37,919 bases of DNA from Acidobacteriota bacterium (GCA_014894455.1 JADBLN010000067.1:1-37919); one strand, 5' to 3'; positions 25,461-36,163 are shown, numbered from the stretch's first letter. The notes: generated from the sequence alone by a model not told the origin. Made by a program: numbers and translations.

Positions 25461-25463
25461 CTC

Positions 25464-26690
25464 TTAGGAGGCGAGGCGGACGAGAGTCCGGAGGAGGAGG
25501 TTGGCGCCCTTCTCCAGGTCGTCCCAGTCGACCGATTCGGCCGGGGAGTGGCTGACGCCGTCGGGCGAGGGAATGAAGATCAGGCCCGCGTCGCAGGCGC
25601 CGGCGAGGATCTGAGCGTCGTGGCCGGCCCCGCTCGTCAGCCGCATCGAAGGATAGCCGAGCGTCCGGCACTCTTCTTCCATCAGCTTCAACATCCGGGG
25701 AGCGATCGTCACCGGCGTTGTCTTGTCGACGACACGGGAGGCGAAGGTCAAGCCCCGCGTCGAAGCGATGTCCTCGGCCAGGGCGAAGACTTCTTTTTCG
25801 ATCGCGGCCAGGGCCTCGAGCGAGGCGCTGCGGAACTCCAGGGTGAAGTCGGCCCGGCCGGGGATGACGCTGAAGGAGCCGGGATGGAGGGCGGCCTTGC
25901 CGATGGTCAACATGCTGCCGTAGTGCTTCACGGCCACATGTTGTGTCGCCTTGAGGGCGAAATCGGCCAGCCCCAGGAAGGCGTCCCGCCGGAGCTCGAG
26001 GGGCGTCGTTCCGGCGTGTCCGGACTCCCCGATGAAGGCGCACTCCCGGTAGTGTTTCCCCGCGATCCTCTCGACGATGCCGATGGGTACGCCCTCGTCC
26101 TCGAGGACGGGCCCCTGTTCGATGTGAAGCTCGATGTAGCCCTCGAGCTCGGGCCTCTCCTTGTGCGCGGCCAGGATGCCGTCGGCTGTGAATTCCGTTC
26201 TCTTCAGGACGTCGTGGAAAGGCATGCCGAAAGACGTTCGGCCGCTCCGGATTTCACTTTCGTCGAGAAGGCCCAGGAAGGCCCGGCTGCCAAGGAAATC
26301 GCCGACGAGGTTTCCCTCTTCGTCCGTGAAGGAGGCGACTTCGAGGGCCTTCGTCGCCGGGATCTTTTCCTCCATGATCCGGCGCAGTGCTTCGAGCGCC
26401 GCGACGACGCCGACAGCGCCGTCGAACATGCCGCCGTTCGGCACGGTGTCGATGTGGGAGCCGGCCATGACGGTCTTGCCCTGGCACTCGACCCGGCCGA
26501 ACTGGTTGCCTGCGCCGTCCTGGCGATAGCAGAGGCCTGCCTCTTCGATCTTTTTCTTGAGCCAGGCCCGGGCTTCGAAGTCGGCCGGGCTGAACGAGGG
26601 CCGGCTGACGCCGCCGTGCTCGTCCCTCCCGATCCGGCCGAGCTCCTCGAGGTCCTGTTTTAAACGTTCGATATTGACGCGCATGTCCAT
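25464..26690 (-). CDS. M20 family Zn-dependent amidohydrolase (hydantoinase/carbamoylase type)
   Basis: GRVECQGKTVMAGSHIDTVPNGGMFDGAVGVVAALEALR; ASFTDEEGNLVGDFLGSRAFLG; LHIEQGPVLEDEGVPIGIVERI; TSGAGHDAQILA. Confidence 0.92.
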   Translation of the reverse strand: MDMRVNIERLKQDLEELGRIGRDEHGGVSRPSFSPADFEARAWLKKKIEEAGLCYRQDGAGNQFGRVECQGKTVMAGSHIDTVPNGGMFDGAVGVVAALEALRRIMEEKIPATKALEVASFTDEEGNLVGDFLGSRAFLGLLDESEIRSGRTSFGMPFHDVLKRTEFTADGILAAHKERPELEGYIELHIEQGPVLEDEGVPIGIVERIAGKHYRECAFIGESGHAGTTPLELRRDAFLGLADFALKATQHVAVKHYGSMLTIGKAALHPGSFSVIPGRADFTLEFRSASLEALAAIEKEVFALAEDIASTRGLTFASRVVDKTTPVTIAPRMLKLMEEECRTLGYPSMRLTSGAGHDAQILAGACDAGLIFIPSPDGVSHSPAESVDWDDLEKGANLLLRTLVRLAS

Positions 26691-26838
26691 GCCGGCCTCT
26701 TATTAGGACAAAGGCCTATCTCCCGATTCGTGATCGCCCTTCTTGATCAAGATATTTCCCAAAAACGCTCCTCCGAGCTGCTCCGTCGCGCTTTTGCCGG
26801 TCGCTCCTAAGATTCCGCTCCCTGCCGGACAGTCCTCG

Positions 26839-26857
26839 GGGGACTGAAGCAGTCCCC
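26839..26857. repeat. Small hairpin with an alternative overlapping hairpin
   Basis: GGGGACTG-AAG-CAGTCCCC (26839-26857) overlaps AGTCC-TCGGG-GGACT (26831-26845). Confidence 0.6.
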
Positions 26858-26865
26858 GTCGGGCC

Positions 26866-26920
26866 AAGAATGGGGACACGCCCTAAAGGGCCTTTACCGG
26901 GCCCTTTAGGACATGTCCCC
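26866..26920 (+). repeat. Family A REP-like hairpin copy A3, plus half copy at 26936-26950
   Basis: AAGAATGGGGACACGCCCTAAAGGGCCTTTACCGGGCCCTTTAGGACATGTCCCC; a minus-strand half copy GGGGACATGCACGTG overlaps the pdxJ stop. Confidence 0.85.
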
Positions 26921-26934
26921 CTTTATGAGCCCGT

Positions 26935-27654
26935 TCACGTGCATGTCCCCAGCAGGTCGAGCATCTCCCAAACCGCCCGTTCAAGGCCGACGACGGCCGC
27001 CCGGGCGACGATGGAAAAGCCGATGCTGAGTTCGCCGATCTCCGGGATGGCCACGATGGGGCCGACGTTCCTGTAGTCGAGGCCGTGCCCGCCGTGGACC
27101 TCGAGCCCGATCTTATGCCCGAACTCGGCCGCCTTCCGGACGGCTTCGAGCGCTTTCTCCCGGGCCCTCCCTTCCTTGAGCTCGGCGTACTTCCCGGTGT
27201 TGACTTCGATGAGGTCGACGCCGAGCTCCCGCGCCGCCGCGATCTCGTCGAGGTTCGTGTCGATGAAGATGCTCGTCCGGATGCCCGCCTTTCCGAGGGC
27301 CTTGATATGGGGGCCAAGAACCTTCCTATTCGCCGCGACCTTCAGCCCGCCCTCGGTCGTCAGCTCCTCGGGGCGCTCGGGGACGAGCGAAACGACGTCG
27401 GGCCCGATCTCGAGGGCGATCTTCTTCATCTCCTCGGTGGCCGCCATCTCCACGTTGAGCTTGGTCTTGACGGCGTCCCGGAGAAGGCGCAAGTCGCGTT
27501 CCTTGATGTGCCGCCTGTCGGTGCGGATGTGGCAGACGATGCCGTGGGCGCCCGCCTGCTCGGCGAGCAGGGCGACGAGGACGGGCTCCGGCTCCGTCGC
27601 TTTTCGGGCCTCCCGGAGCGTCGCGAAGTGGTCGATGTTGACGGCGAGTCTCAT
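26935..27654 (-). CDS. pdxJ: Pyridoxine 5'-phosphate synthase
   Basis: MRLAVNIDHFATLREAR; GIVCHIRTDRRHIKERDL; LNVEMAATEEM; GHGLDYRNV. Confidence 0.95.
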   Translation of the reverse strand: MRLAVNIDHFATLREARKATEPEPVLVALLAEQAGAHGIVCHIRTDRRHIKERDLRLLRDAVKTKLNVEMAATEEMKKIALEIGPDVVSLVPERPEELTTEGGLKVAANRKVLGPHIKALGKAGIRTSIFIDTNLDEIAAARELGVDLIEVNTGKYAELKEGRAREKALEAVRKAAEFGHKIGLEVHGGHGLDYRNVGPIVAIPEIGELSIGFSIVARAAVVGLERAVWEMLDLLGTCT

Positions 27655-27655
27655 G

Positions 27656-29002
27656 TTATTTCTCCCCAAGGTGTTTGCGAACGGCGTCGGCGACCCTTTT
27701 CGCGCAGGCGTCGACGAGGGCCCGGTCGCGCGCTTCGACCATGACCCGGGCCAAGGGCTCCGTCCCCGAATAGCGCAGGTCCAGGCGCCCTTCCCGGCCG
27801 AGGCGGGTCTGCGTCTCTTCCACGGCCGCCGTGATCTCCGGGAATTCCGCGAAGTCCGGTTTCCGCGTGACCCGGACGTTGACCAGCGTCTGCGGGAACT
27901 CGGTCATATCCTCGACGAGCGAAGCGAGCGTTTTGTCCCGCTCGACCATGACCTCGAGCATCCGCAGGGAGGTCAGGAGGCCGTCGCCGGTCGGGAAATC
28001 GTCGAGGAAGATCGTGTGGCCCGACTGTTCGCCGCCCAGGTTCGCCCCCCGCGCGACCATCTCTTCGTGGACGTACTTATCGCCGACCCTGGTCCGGACG
28101 AGCCCGAGGCCGGCTTTTCCTAAGGCCGCCTCGAGGCCCATGTTGCTCATGGTCGTGGCCACGACGTCGCTCGTCAGGAGCCTGCCGGTCTCCTTCATGT
28201 GCAGGGCCTGGACGAAAAGCGTGTGGTCGCCGCTAAGGAGGCGGCCGCTCGCGTCCACCCACAGGGCGCGGTCGGCGTCCCCGTCGTAGGCGACGCCCAG
28301 CGCCGCCCCCGTCTCTCTGACCCGCGCGGCCAGGCGTTCGGGATGGAGCGACCCGCAATCGAGGTTGATGTTCGTGCCGTCCGGCGCCGCGTGGAGCGCC
28401 TCGACCTCGAAGCCGAGCCCGCGGAGGATGCGGGGCGCCAGCGCGGAGCTCGCCCCGTTGGCGCAATCGACGACGACCTTGAGTCCGGACGGCGTCCCTA
28501 TCAGCCGGACGCGGCTCGTCAGGTAGTCGGCGTAGTCGCCGGCCAGCCCGGGGTTGACGGCGACGTCCAGGTCGTGGCCCGGCAGCCGCCCGCGTCCCCC
28601 CCAAACGTCGGCCTCGAGCTCGAACTCCCAGGCGTCGGGGATCTTGATGCCGAGCGGCGAGAAGACCTTGATCCCGTTGTCGCGGAACGGGTTGTGGGAG
28701 GCCGAGATGACCGCCCCAGCCGAAAAACCGTGCGTTTTCGTCAGGTAGGAGACGGCGGATGTCGGGATGACGCCGGCGGACACGGTCTCGCCCCCGGCGG
28801 CGCGCACACCGCGGGCCAGGGCCCGTTCCATCCAGGGCCCGGATTCCCGGGTGTCCCGGCCGATGAGGACCTTCGTTCCGAGCCCCTTCCTCTCGAGAAG
28901 TCCGACGAGGGCCTGGCCGAGCCGTGAGATGGTCGGCGGGTCGAGCGGAAAGGCGCCGGCGACCGCCCGTATTCCGTCGGTTCCGAAGAGCTTTTTCTTC
29001 AC
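27656..29002 (-). CDS. glmM: Phosphoglucosamine mutase
   Basis: GTG start at 29002: (V)KKKLFGTDGIRAVAG; AVISASHNPFRDNGIKVFS; VAYDGDADRAL; LRYSGTEPLARVMVEA. The track ORF start (29683) is an upstream artefact. Confidence 0.95.
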   Translation of the reverse strand: MKKKLFGTDGIRAVAGAFPLDPPTISRLGQALVGLLERKGLGTKVLIGRDTRESGPWMERALARGVRAAGGETVSAGVIPTSAVSYLTKTHGFSAGAVISASHNPFRDNGIKVFSPLGIKIPDAWEFELEADVWGGRGRLPGHDLDVAVNPGLAGDYADYLTSRVRLIGTPSGLKVVVDCANGASSALAPRILRGLGFEVEALHAAPDGTNINLDCGSLHPERLAARVRETGAALGVAYDGDADRALWVDASGRLLSGDHTLFVQALHMKETGRLLTSDVVATTMSNMGLEAALGKAGLGLVRTRVGDKYVHEEMVARGANLGGEQSGHTIFLDDFPTGDGLLTSLRMLEVMVERDKTLASLVEDMTEFPQTLVNVRVTRKPDFAEFPEITAAVEETQTRLGREGRLDLRYSGTEPLARVMVEARDRALVDACAKRVADAVRKHLGEK

Positions 29003-29703
29003 TATTTTTTCTTGGCGGGAGACGCTTTCGCCGCGTCCTTGTCCTGCTCGACGTGGACCGTGACCCGGGCGCTCGTCTGCGGCGAGACGAGGCGGAGTTC
29101 CGGCCGGGGGAGGATGATGTCCGCTTCGAAGACGGTGGATTCGGCCAGGCCCGACACGTCGACGGGCGCCGTCGTTGCCGCCTCCTTGCCACGGACCCGG
29201 CTTTCCGCTCCGCGCACGCGGACGCGCGACGGCTCGATCTCGGTCCGGGCGATCCGGAAACCCGGGGCCGCTTTTCCGCGGACCGTGGGATGGAGGTCGA
29301 GGGTCGCTTCGGCCGTCCTCTCCAGCTTGATCGTGACCTTGTTCGGCGTGATCTTCACGACTTCGGCGCCGAGGGGAACGGCGATCATGGAGTTGTTGAG
29401 GGGATATTCCTGCTGCAGGACCGTGGCCCGGTCGAGGTCGATCCTGGCCACGAGGCCCGACGGCCCGATCTCGCGGAGGAGCCGGTTGGGCGCCCGGAGC
29501 GTGACGTCGATCGTCGCGGTCAGTTTCTCGACGATCTCCAGCTCCGCCGGGATGTTCCGCGTTTCGAGGGGGATGGTCAGGGACTTCTCGGAGTACATTT
29601 TCTCGGCCGGGACGAGAATGAGCCAGAGGCCGAGGGCCAGGACGAGCGAGACGAGTTTCAACTTCCAGTCCTTGACGAGCCATCGCTCAGGGTGCCGCAT
29701 CAT
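29002..29703 (-). CDS. ybbR: YbbR-like (CdaR-type) domain protein
   Basis: N-terminal TM MMRHPERWLVKDWKLKLVSLVLALGLWLILVP; YbbR-like repeats; between cdaA and glmM; stop/start overlap TAGTG with glmM. Confidence 0.9.
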   Translation of the reverse strand: MMRHPERWLVKDWKLKLVSLVLALGLWLILVPAEKMYSEKSLTIPLETRNIPAELEIVEKLTATIDVTLRAPNRLLREIGPSGLVARIDLDRATVLQQEYPLNNSMIAVPLGAEVVKITPNKVTIKLERTAEATLDLHPTVRGKAAPGFRIARTEIEPSRVRVRGAESRVRGKEAATTAPVDVSGLAESTVFEADIILPRPELRLVSPQTSARVTVHVEQDKDAAKASPAKKK

Positions 29704-30473
29704 CTGTCTCTCAGGTAGCCGAGCAGGCGTTTTTCCATGGCGTCCTTGTCGTCGTGTTTTTCGAGCCGGCCCTTGATGGCCAGGGAAACCGTCCCCGTCT
29801 CCTCGGAGATGACGATGACCGCCGCGTCCGTCTCCTCCGACAGCCCGATGGCCGCTAGGTGCCGCGTCCTCGTCTGGAGCGGGCTTTTCAGCCGATGTGC
29901 GGCCGGCAGGGGCAGGAGGCATCCGGCCGCGACGATGCTGTCGCCCTTGATGATGACGGCCCCGTCGTGGAGGGGAGAATGGGGGAAGAAGATCGAAACG
30001 AGGAGGTCCTTGGAGAGGAGGGCGTCGACCTCGACGCCGCGGTCGGCGTAGGTCGAGAGGGAGATCTCCTTCTCGATGGCGATCAGGGCGCCGATCTTCT
30101 TCTGGGAGAGGAAGTCGATGGCCTGGAAGAGGTCCTCGATCTTCTCCTGGAAGGACCGGAGGACGAAAGGCTTGCGGAACGTCCGCGAACCGATCTCGGT
30201 CAGGAACCTCCGGATCTCGCTCTGGAAAAGGACGATGATGGCGATGATGACGTAGTTGATGAAGGACCGGATGATCCGGTTGGAAACGCCGAGGCGCCCC
30301 CACACCGTCAGTAAATAGAGGGCGCCGATCAGCGCCAGCCCGACGGCGGCCTGGTAGGCCTTGGTGTCCTTGATGAGCAGGATGACGTAGTAGATCATGA
30401 AGGCGATGAGGAGGATGTCGAGGACGTCGAGGACCGTCATCTGGCGGAGGATCGTCCAAATGTCAGCGAACAT
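29700..30473 (-). CDS. cdaA: Diadenylate cyclase (c-di-AMP synthase)
   Basis: Three N-terminal TM helices; HSPLHDGAVIIKGDSIVAAGCLLPL (DGA) and LQTRTRHLAAIGLSEETDA (RTRH). Confidence 0.95.
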   Translation of the reverse strand: MFADIWTILRQMTVLDVLDILLIAFMIYYVILLIKDTKAYQAAVGLALIGALYLLTVWGRLGVSNRIIRSFINYVIIAIIVLFQSEIRRFLTEIGSRTFRKPFVLRSFQEKIEDLFQAIDFLSQKKIGALIAIEKEISLSTYADRGVEVDALLSKDLLVSIFFPHSPLHDGAVIIKGDSIVAAGCLLPLPAAHRLKSPLQTRTRHLAAIGLSEETDAAVIVISEETGTVSLAIKGRLEKHDDKDAMEKRLLGYLRDR

Positions 30474-31380
30474 CGCTCGCCTTTCTCTCGACGGCGTTAT
30501 CGCTTATTTCGGCGGCCGCGGCGGCATCGGCTCCGAGGCCCAGGATGGCCTCAGCGGCGCGGACGGCCCGGACGACCGGCCCGACGTCGTGGACCCTCAG
30601 AATGTGGGCGCCACGCTCGACCGAGAGGACCGCCGCAGCGATCGTCCCCTCCAGCCTCTCCTCCGAGGGGAGGCCGAGGAGCCGGCCGAGGAACGCCTTT
30701 CGCGAGAAGCCTAGGAGGAGCGGCCGGCCGAGCTCGTGGAAGACCTCCTGGCGGCGGAGGAGGGCGAGGTTGTCCTCGAAAGTCTTGCCGAAGCCGATGC
30801 CCGGGTCGACGATGATACGCTCCCGGGGGATCCCTGCGACCTCGGCCACCCGGATCCTCTCCCCGAGGAAGGCGAGGACCTCGCCGAGGAGGTCGCCGTA
30901 GCGCGGCGACTGCTGCATGGTGAGGGGCGTGCCCTGCATGTGCATCAGGATGACGCCCGCCCCGGATCGGGCGACTTCTCCCGGCATGGCCGGGTCGCAA
31001 CGGAAGGCGCTCGTGTCGTTGACGATGTCGGCCCCGGCGTCGAGGGCGGCGCGGGCGACGGCCGCTTTCGTCGTGTCGACGGATAGAAGACAGGTGGTCC
31101 GCTTCCTCAGCGCTCCGATGACGGGGACGACCCGCCGGAGCTCCTCGGCCTCGGGCACGGGGAGCGAGCCGGGCCGTGTGCTCTCCCCGCCGACGTCGAG
31201 GATGTCCGCCCCGTCGGCGGCGAGCTCGAGGCCGTGGGCGACCGCTCGTTCGGTGTCGAAGTACCGCCCGCCGTCGGAGAACGAGTCGGGGGTGACGTTG
31301 ATGACGCCCATGATCCAGGTGCGAGGACCGAGAAAGAAACGCCGCCCCCGGATGTCCAGGCAGTGCGTTTCTCTGTCCAT
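30463..31380 (-). CDS. folP: Dihydropteroate synthase
   Basis: WIMGVINVTPDSFSDGGRYFD; ILDVGGESTRPGS; IVDPGIGFGKTFEDNLALL; LGFSRKAFLG. Confidence 0.95.
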   Translation of the reverse strand: MDRETHCLDIRGRRFFLGPRTWIMGVINVTPDSFSDGGRYFDTERAVAHGLELAADGADILDVGGESTRPGSLPVPEAEELRRVVPVIGALRKRTTCLLSVDTTKAAVARAALDAGADIVNDTSAFRCDPAMPGEVARSGAGVILMHMQGTPLTMQQSPRYGDLLGEVLAFLGERIRVAEVAGIPRERIIVDPGIGFGKTFEDNLALLRRQEVFHELGRPLLLGFSRKAFLGRLLGLPSEERLEGTIAAAVLSVERGAHILRVHDVGPVVRAVRAAEAILGLGADAAAAAEISDNAVERKASDVR

Positions 31381-31385
31381 CGTCC

Positions 31386-33290
<1,905 letters not shown>

Positions 33291-33334
33291 TCCTTTTTAG
33301 AGGCTATTTTAGCACGTTTTCCGGCGGATTAACA

Positions 33335-33369
33335 GGGGACATGTACTCTTTGTACGTGTCCCCATTCTT
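33335..33369 (-). repeat. Family A REP-like hairpin copy A4 upstream of ftsH
   Basis: Minus strand: AAGAATGGGGACACGTACAAAGAGTACATGTCCCC. Confidence 0.85.
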
Positions 33370-33489
33370 TTCCCGAGTTCAGAGGCCGAATGACCTCGCC
33401 TATCCCCGCCAAAGACCGGTAGCCTCCTCGGCCTAGAACGGGATTGTTTGCGTTTCGCTCAGAGTTGTTGATAGGATGGCCATAATTCA

Positions 33490-33778
33490 ATCGGGAATAG
33501 GCAATCGGACGAGATTCGGCTCTTCTATATCGAGGATGACTCGGATATGGCTATCAAGGTTTTTGATCAAACCGGAAAATTCCTGCGCGCGATGGGACGC
33601 CGCGGCGAGGGCCCGGGAGAGTTCACCTACATCGGCGACATGGTCCCGCTTCGCGGACAAGCCAGACAGCCCAGCGGCCAAGCTCTACCAGCAAATGGAG
33701 TTTCCCAAGGTCAAGATGATCACCAACCGCATGACCGTAGACAGAGAGGGCAACCTAATTATCTGGAGGGAACGTTAA
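33490..33778 (+). pseudogene. Decayed fragment of 6-bladed beta-propeller protein
   Basis: Frame 1: DEIRLFYIEDDSDMAIKVFDQTGKFLRAMGRRGEGPGEFTYIGDM; continues after a frameshift as LYQQMEFPKVKMITNRMTVDREGNLIIWRER. Confidence 0.7.
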
Positions 33779-33830
33779 GCCGGGGATCAATAAATCCCGA
33801 GCCGCTTCTCGGTGGTCAAATCGACCGCCA

Positions 33831-35465
33831 TTATTTCAACGGCTTGTGGTATTTCTTCTCCCCGAGCGGTGACCAAAGCCCGTAGCTCTCCTCTTGAATG
33901 CGGCATTTGCCTTCTGAAGTCCAATTAAAGCCGTAGTTATACCCGAACCAAAGGTATTTGTCTCCGCCGCCGTTTTCCGTGGTAATGATGTATCGGGCCG
34001 CGACGTTTCCGATGCCCATGACTTTGTCTCCGGGCGGGGCTCCTTCCCCCCTGTCTCCCTTGTTGGTGTCGAATGGAACCCAGCCGTAAGGAGGCAGGTA
34101 GACCTCTGTCCACCGATGAAAGACATCGTCAAAGCTGGCATCATCGCCCCGCAGGCTGACGACGCCGACATATCGGATGGGGACTCCGAGCGAGCGACAG
34201 AGTGCGATCATGGTATAGGAATATTCGGAGCAGGAAGCCGTTCCCCGTTTGAGGACGGTCGGAGCGGGATTCCAGCCCCCCACGGGCTTCAGGTTGTAAC
34301 TCAGGTGGTCCGCCAGGTATTCATAGATGCGGCGGACTATCCAGTAAGGATTTTTCTCCTTGCCGGCGATCTTCTGGGCGAGGTTCTGGATGAGGGGATC
34401 TGAGAGGCGGTATTTGTCGCCGTCCTGGGTGAATTTTTTTTTGATATCCAAGGGGATATCGTCGAGAGAACCGACTTTATCGGGATAGACGAAATACTCG
34501 ACCGCGGAGATTTTAGCGTCCACCTTCCATCCCGGCCGGACGATCGAGTAACCCTTGAGATCCTTGAATGCGAAATGGGCGATTTTCTGGCCCCAACTGT
34601 CTTCAATCATCTCGTCCGGCTTGGGGTCGAACTGGACCGGTCCGAGCAGAGTCTGGTTGTCCCGGTTCTCGGGGATCGGCAGGTAAATATCCAAAGTCTT
34701 GACCGTTCCCGGGCCGTAGTTCCGGAACTCTTTCACAAACTGGAGCGAGAGCCGATTCTCGTCCCACCTGGAAACGATATCGGCGTCGAAGACTTTGATC
34801 CTGTAAATCTCGTTATTTTCGTAGTCGACATTCCAGAGGGCGTCATTGCCCCAGGCGAGGCCGTATGGAAAGGGACCATAGGAGCGCAGCGAAGAAAGGC
34901 ACAGGCCGTCCGTCGGATCGACGAGATAAATCCGGTCTTCGCTTCGGTCGGAGACCCAGAGGTATTTTCCGTCAAAAGCAAGCCCGGCAGGCTCTCCGGC
35001 GGGCGAAGGAAAAGTCTGGACCATCATCCCGTCCACGGGCGAAACCTTGAGCAGAGTGTCACTCTTGAAATCCGCAATCCAGAGATATTCGCCGTCCCAG
35101 GTCAGGTCGCGCGGGTTGGGGCTGTTGGATTCGAGGATGGAGAGAGCGGTCCCCGTGGCCGGGTCGAGCCTGTACAGCAGCTTTTCTCCCGAGTCGATAT
35201 GCCAGAGGTATTTTCCATCCCAGGCCAGTCCCTCGGGGTGGTGGCCGGGAGATTCGAAGCTGGAAACCACCTTCCCGGTTTCAGGATCGATTTTGTAGAT
35301 CTTGTCCGTGTAGCCGTCGGCCAGCCAGAGATACGTGCCGTCGAAAGTCAGGCCGGTGGGGCACGGGCCGGGTGTTTTGATGATTTTTTGGATATCGCCG
35401 ACTTTGCCCCAGGAAAAGGCGACAAGAATAAGGCTAAGGCCGATGCAGAGGCTGAATTTTTTCAT
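33831..35465 (-). CDS. Secreted beta-propeller/transglutaminase-like fusion protein
   Basis: Five ~43-aa repeats of the type P.GLTFDGTYLWLADGYTDKIYKIDPETGKVVSSFESPG; catalytic region GTASCSEYSYTMIALCRSLGVPIRYV...HRWTEVYLPPYGWVPFD. Confidence 0.9.
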   Translation of the reverse strand: MKKFSLCIGLSLILVAFSWGKVGDIQKIIKTPGPCPTGLTFDGTYLWLADGYTDKIYKIDPETGKVVSSFESPGHHPEGLAWDGKYLWHIDSGEKLLYRLDPATGTALSILESNSPNPRDLTWDGEYLWIADFKSDTLLKVSPVDGMMVQTFPSPAGEPAGLAFDGKYLWVSDRSEDRIYLVDPTDGLCLSSLRSYGPFPYGLAWGNDALWNVDYENNEIYRIKVFDADIVSRWDENRLSLQFVKEFRNYGPGTVKTLDIYLPIPENRDNQTLLGPVQFDPKPDEMIEDSWGQKIAHFAFKDLKGYSIVRPGWKVDAKISAVEYFVYPDKVGSLDDIPLDIKKKFTQDGDKYRLSDPLIQNLAQKIAGKEKNPYWIVRRIYEYLADHLSYNLKPVGGWNPAPTVLKRGTASCSEYSYTMIALCRSLGVPIRYVGVVSLRGDDASFDDVFHRWTEVYLPPYGWVPFDTNKGDRGEGAPPGDKVMGIGNVAARYIITTENGGGDKYLWFGYNYGFNWTSEGKCRIQEESYGLWSPLGEKKYHKPLK

Positions 35466-35619
35466 GAGGGTCTCCTTTTGTTGCTTATGGACTGCAATGA
35501 TTATAGACAAATGGACATCGGTTTGCAAAAAGAGATACGGGAATCCCGCCCGGCGGACGTTCGTTGAAAGAGCGTAAAGCGATAGTATAATAATCGGGGG
35601 GCAGTTCAGAAGATAAATC

Positions 35620-35935
35620 ATGATACGCAATGTAAATATCGAAGATGCAGGGGCTATTTGCGATATCTACAACCATTCGAATTTCGGTGGAAAGCACCGT
35701 CAATCTCCATCCCGATTTCATTGGCAAAGGGATAGGAAGACGACTGTATGAATCTCTGATATCCGAGCTTCGCAACCGTTCCTTACGTGGGGTCATTGGC
35801 GGGATCGCCTTGCCCAAGGAAGGCAGTGTGGCTCTGCATGAAAGACTGGGATTTGTCAAGGTTGCACATATTAAAGAGGTTGGCTGAAAGTTTGGCCGGT
35901 GGATCGATGTGGGTTATTGGCAACTCCTCTTATAG
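35620..35935 (+). pseudogene. Degraded GNAT acetyltransferase (phosphinothricin acetyltransferase-like)
   Basis: MIRNVNIEDAGAICDIYNHSNFGGK in one frame, then after apparent deletion/frameshift VESTVNLHPDFIGKGIGRRLYESLISELRNRSLRGVIGGIALPKEGSVALHERLGFVKVAHIKEVG, in-frame TGA, then KFGRWIDVGYWQLLL-stop. Confidence 0.82.
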
Positions 35936-35938
35936 AAT

Positions 35939-35998
35939 GCCGAACAAAGTGCTGCGTTGGCCGCGGGCAAGCCGTGCGCCTGAGTTTCGTTGTTAGCT
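35939..35998 (+). repeat. Integron attC-like site
   Basis: GCCGAACAAAGTGCTGCGTTGGCCGCGGGCAAGCCGTGCGCCTGAGTTTCGTTGTTAGCT, 3 nt after the GNAT remnant stop; ends resemble R'' (RYYYAAC) and R' (GTTRRRY) with one mismatch each. Confidence 0.45.
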
Positions 35999-36132
35999 GG
36001 AAATCAGTATGCTCTAATTCGGACTTGTTGAGCCCCGGGCTATGATACGCCAACGTGATAATTTCCGCAGGGCGTGCGCGTTGACGCCCGGCGGCCCGAG
36101 ATGATATATCTTTTTGACGTGAAGCGTGAAGA

Positions 36133-36163
36133 GGGGACGCGTACCGGGGGGACATGTCCCCGG
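36133..36163 (+). repeat. Degenerate family A hairpin copy A5 upstream of symporter gene
   Basis: GGGGACGCGTACCGGGGGGACATGTCCCCGG, with core palindrome GGGGACATGTCCCC. Confidence 0.6.
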
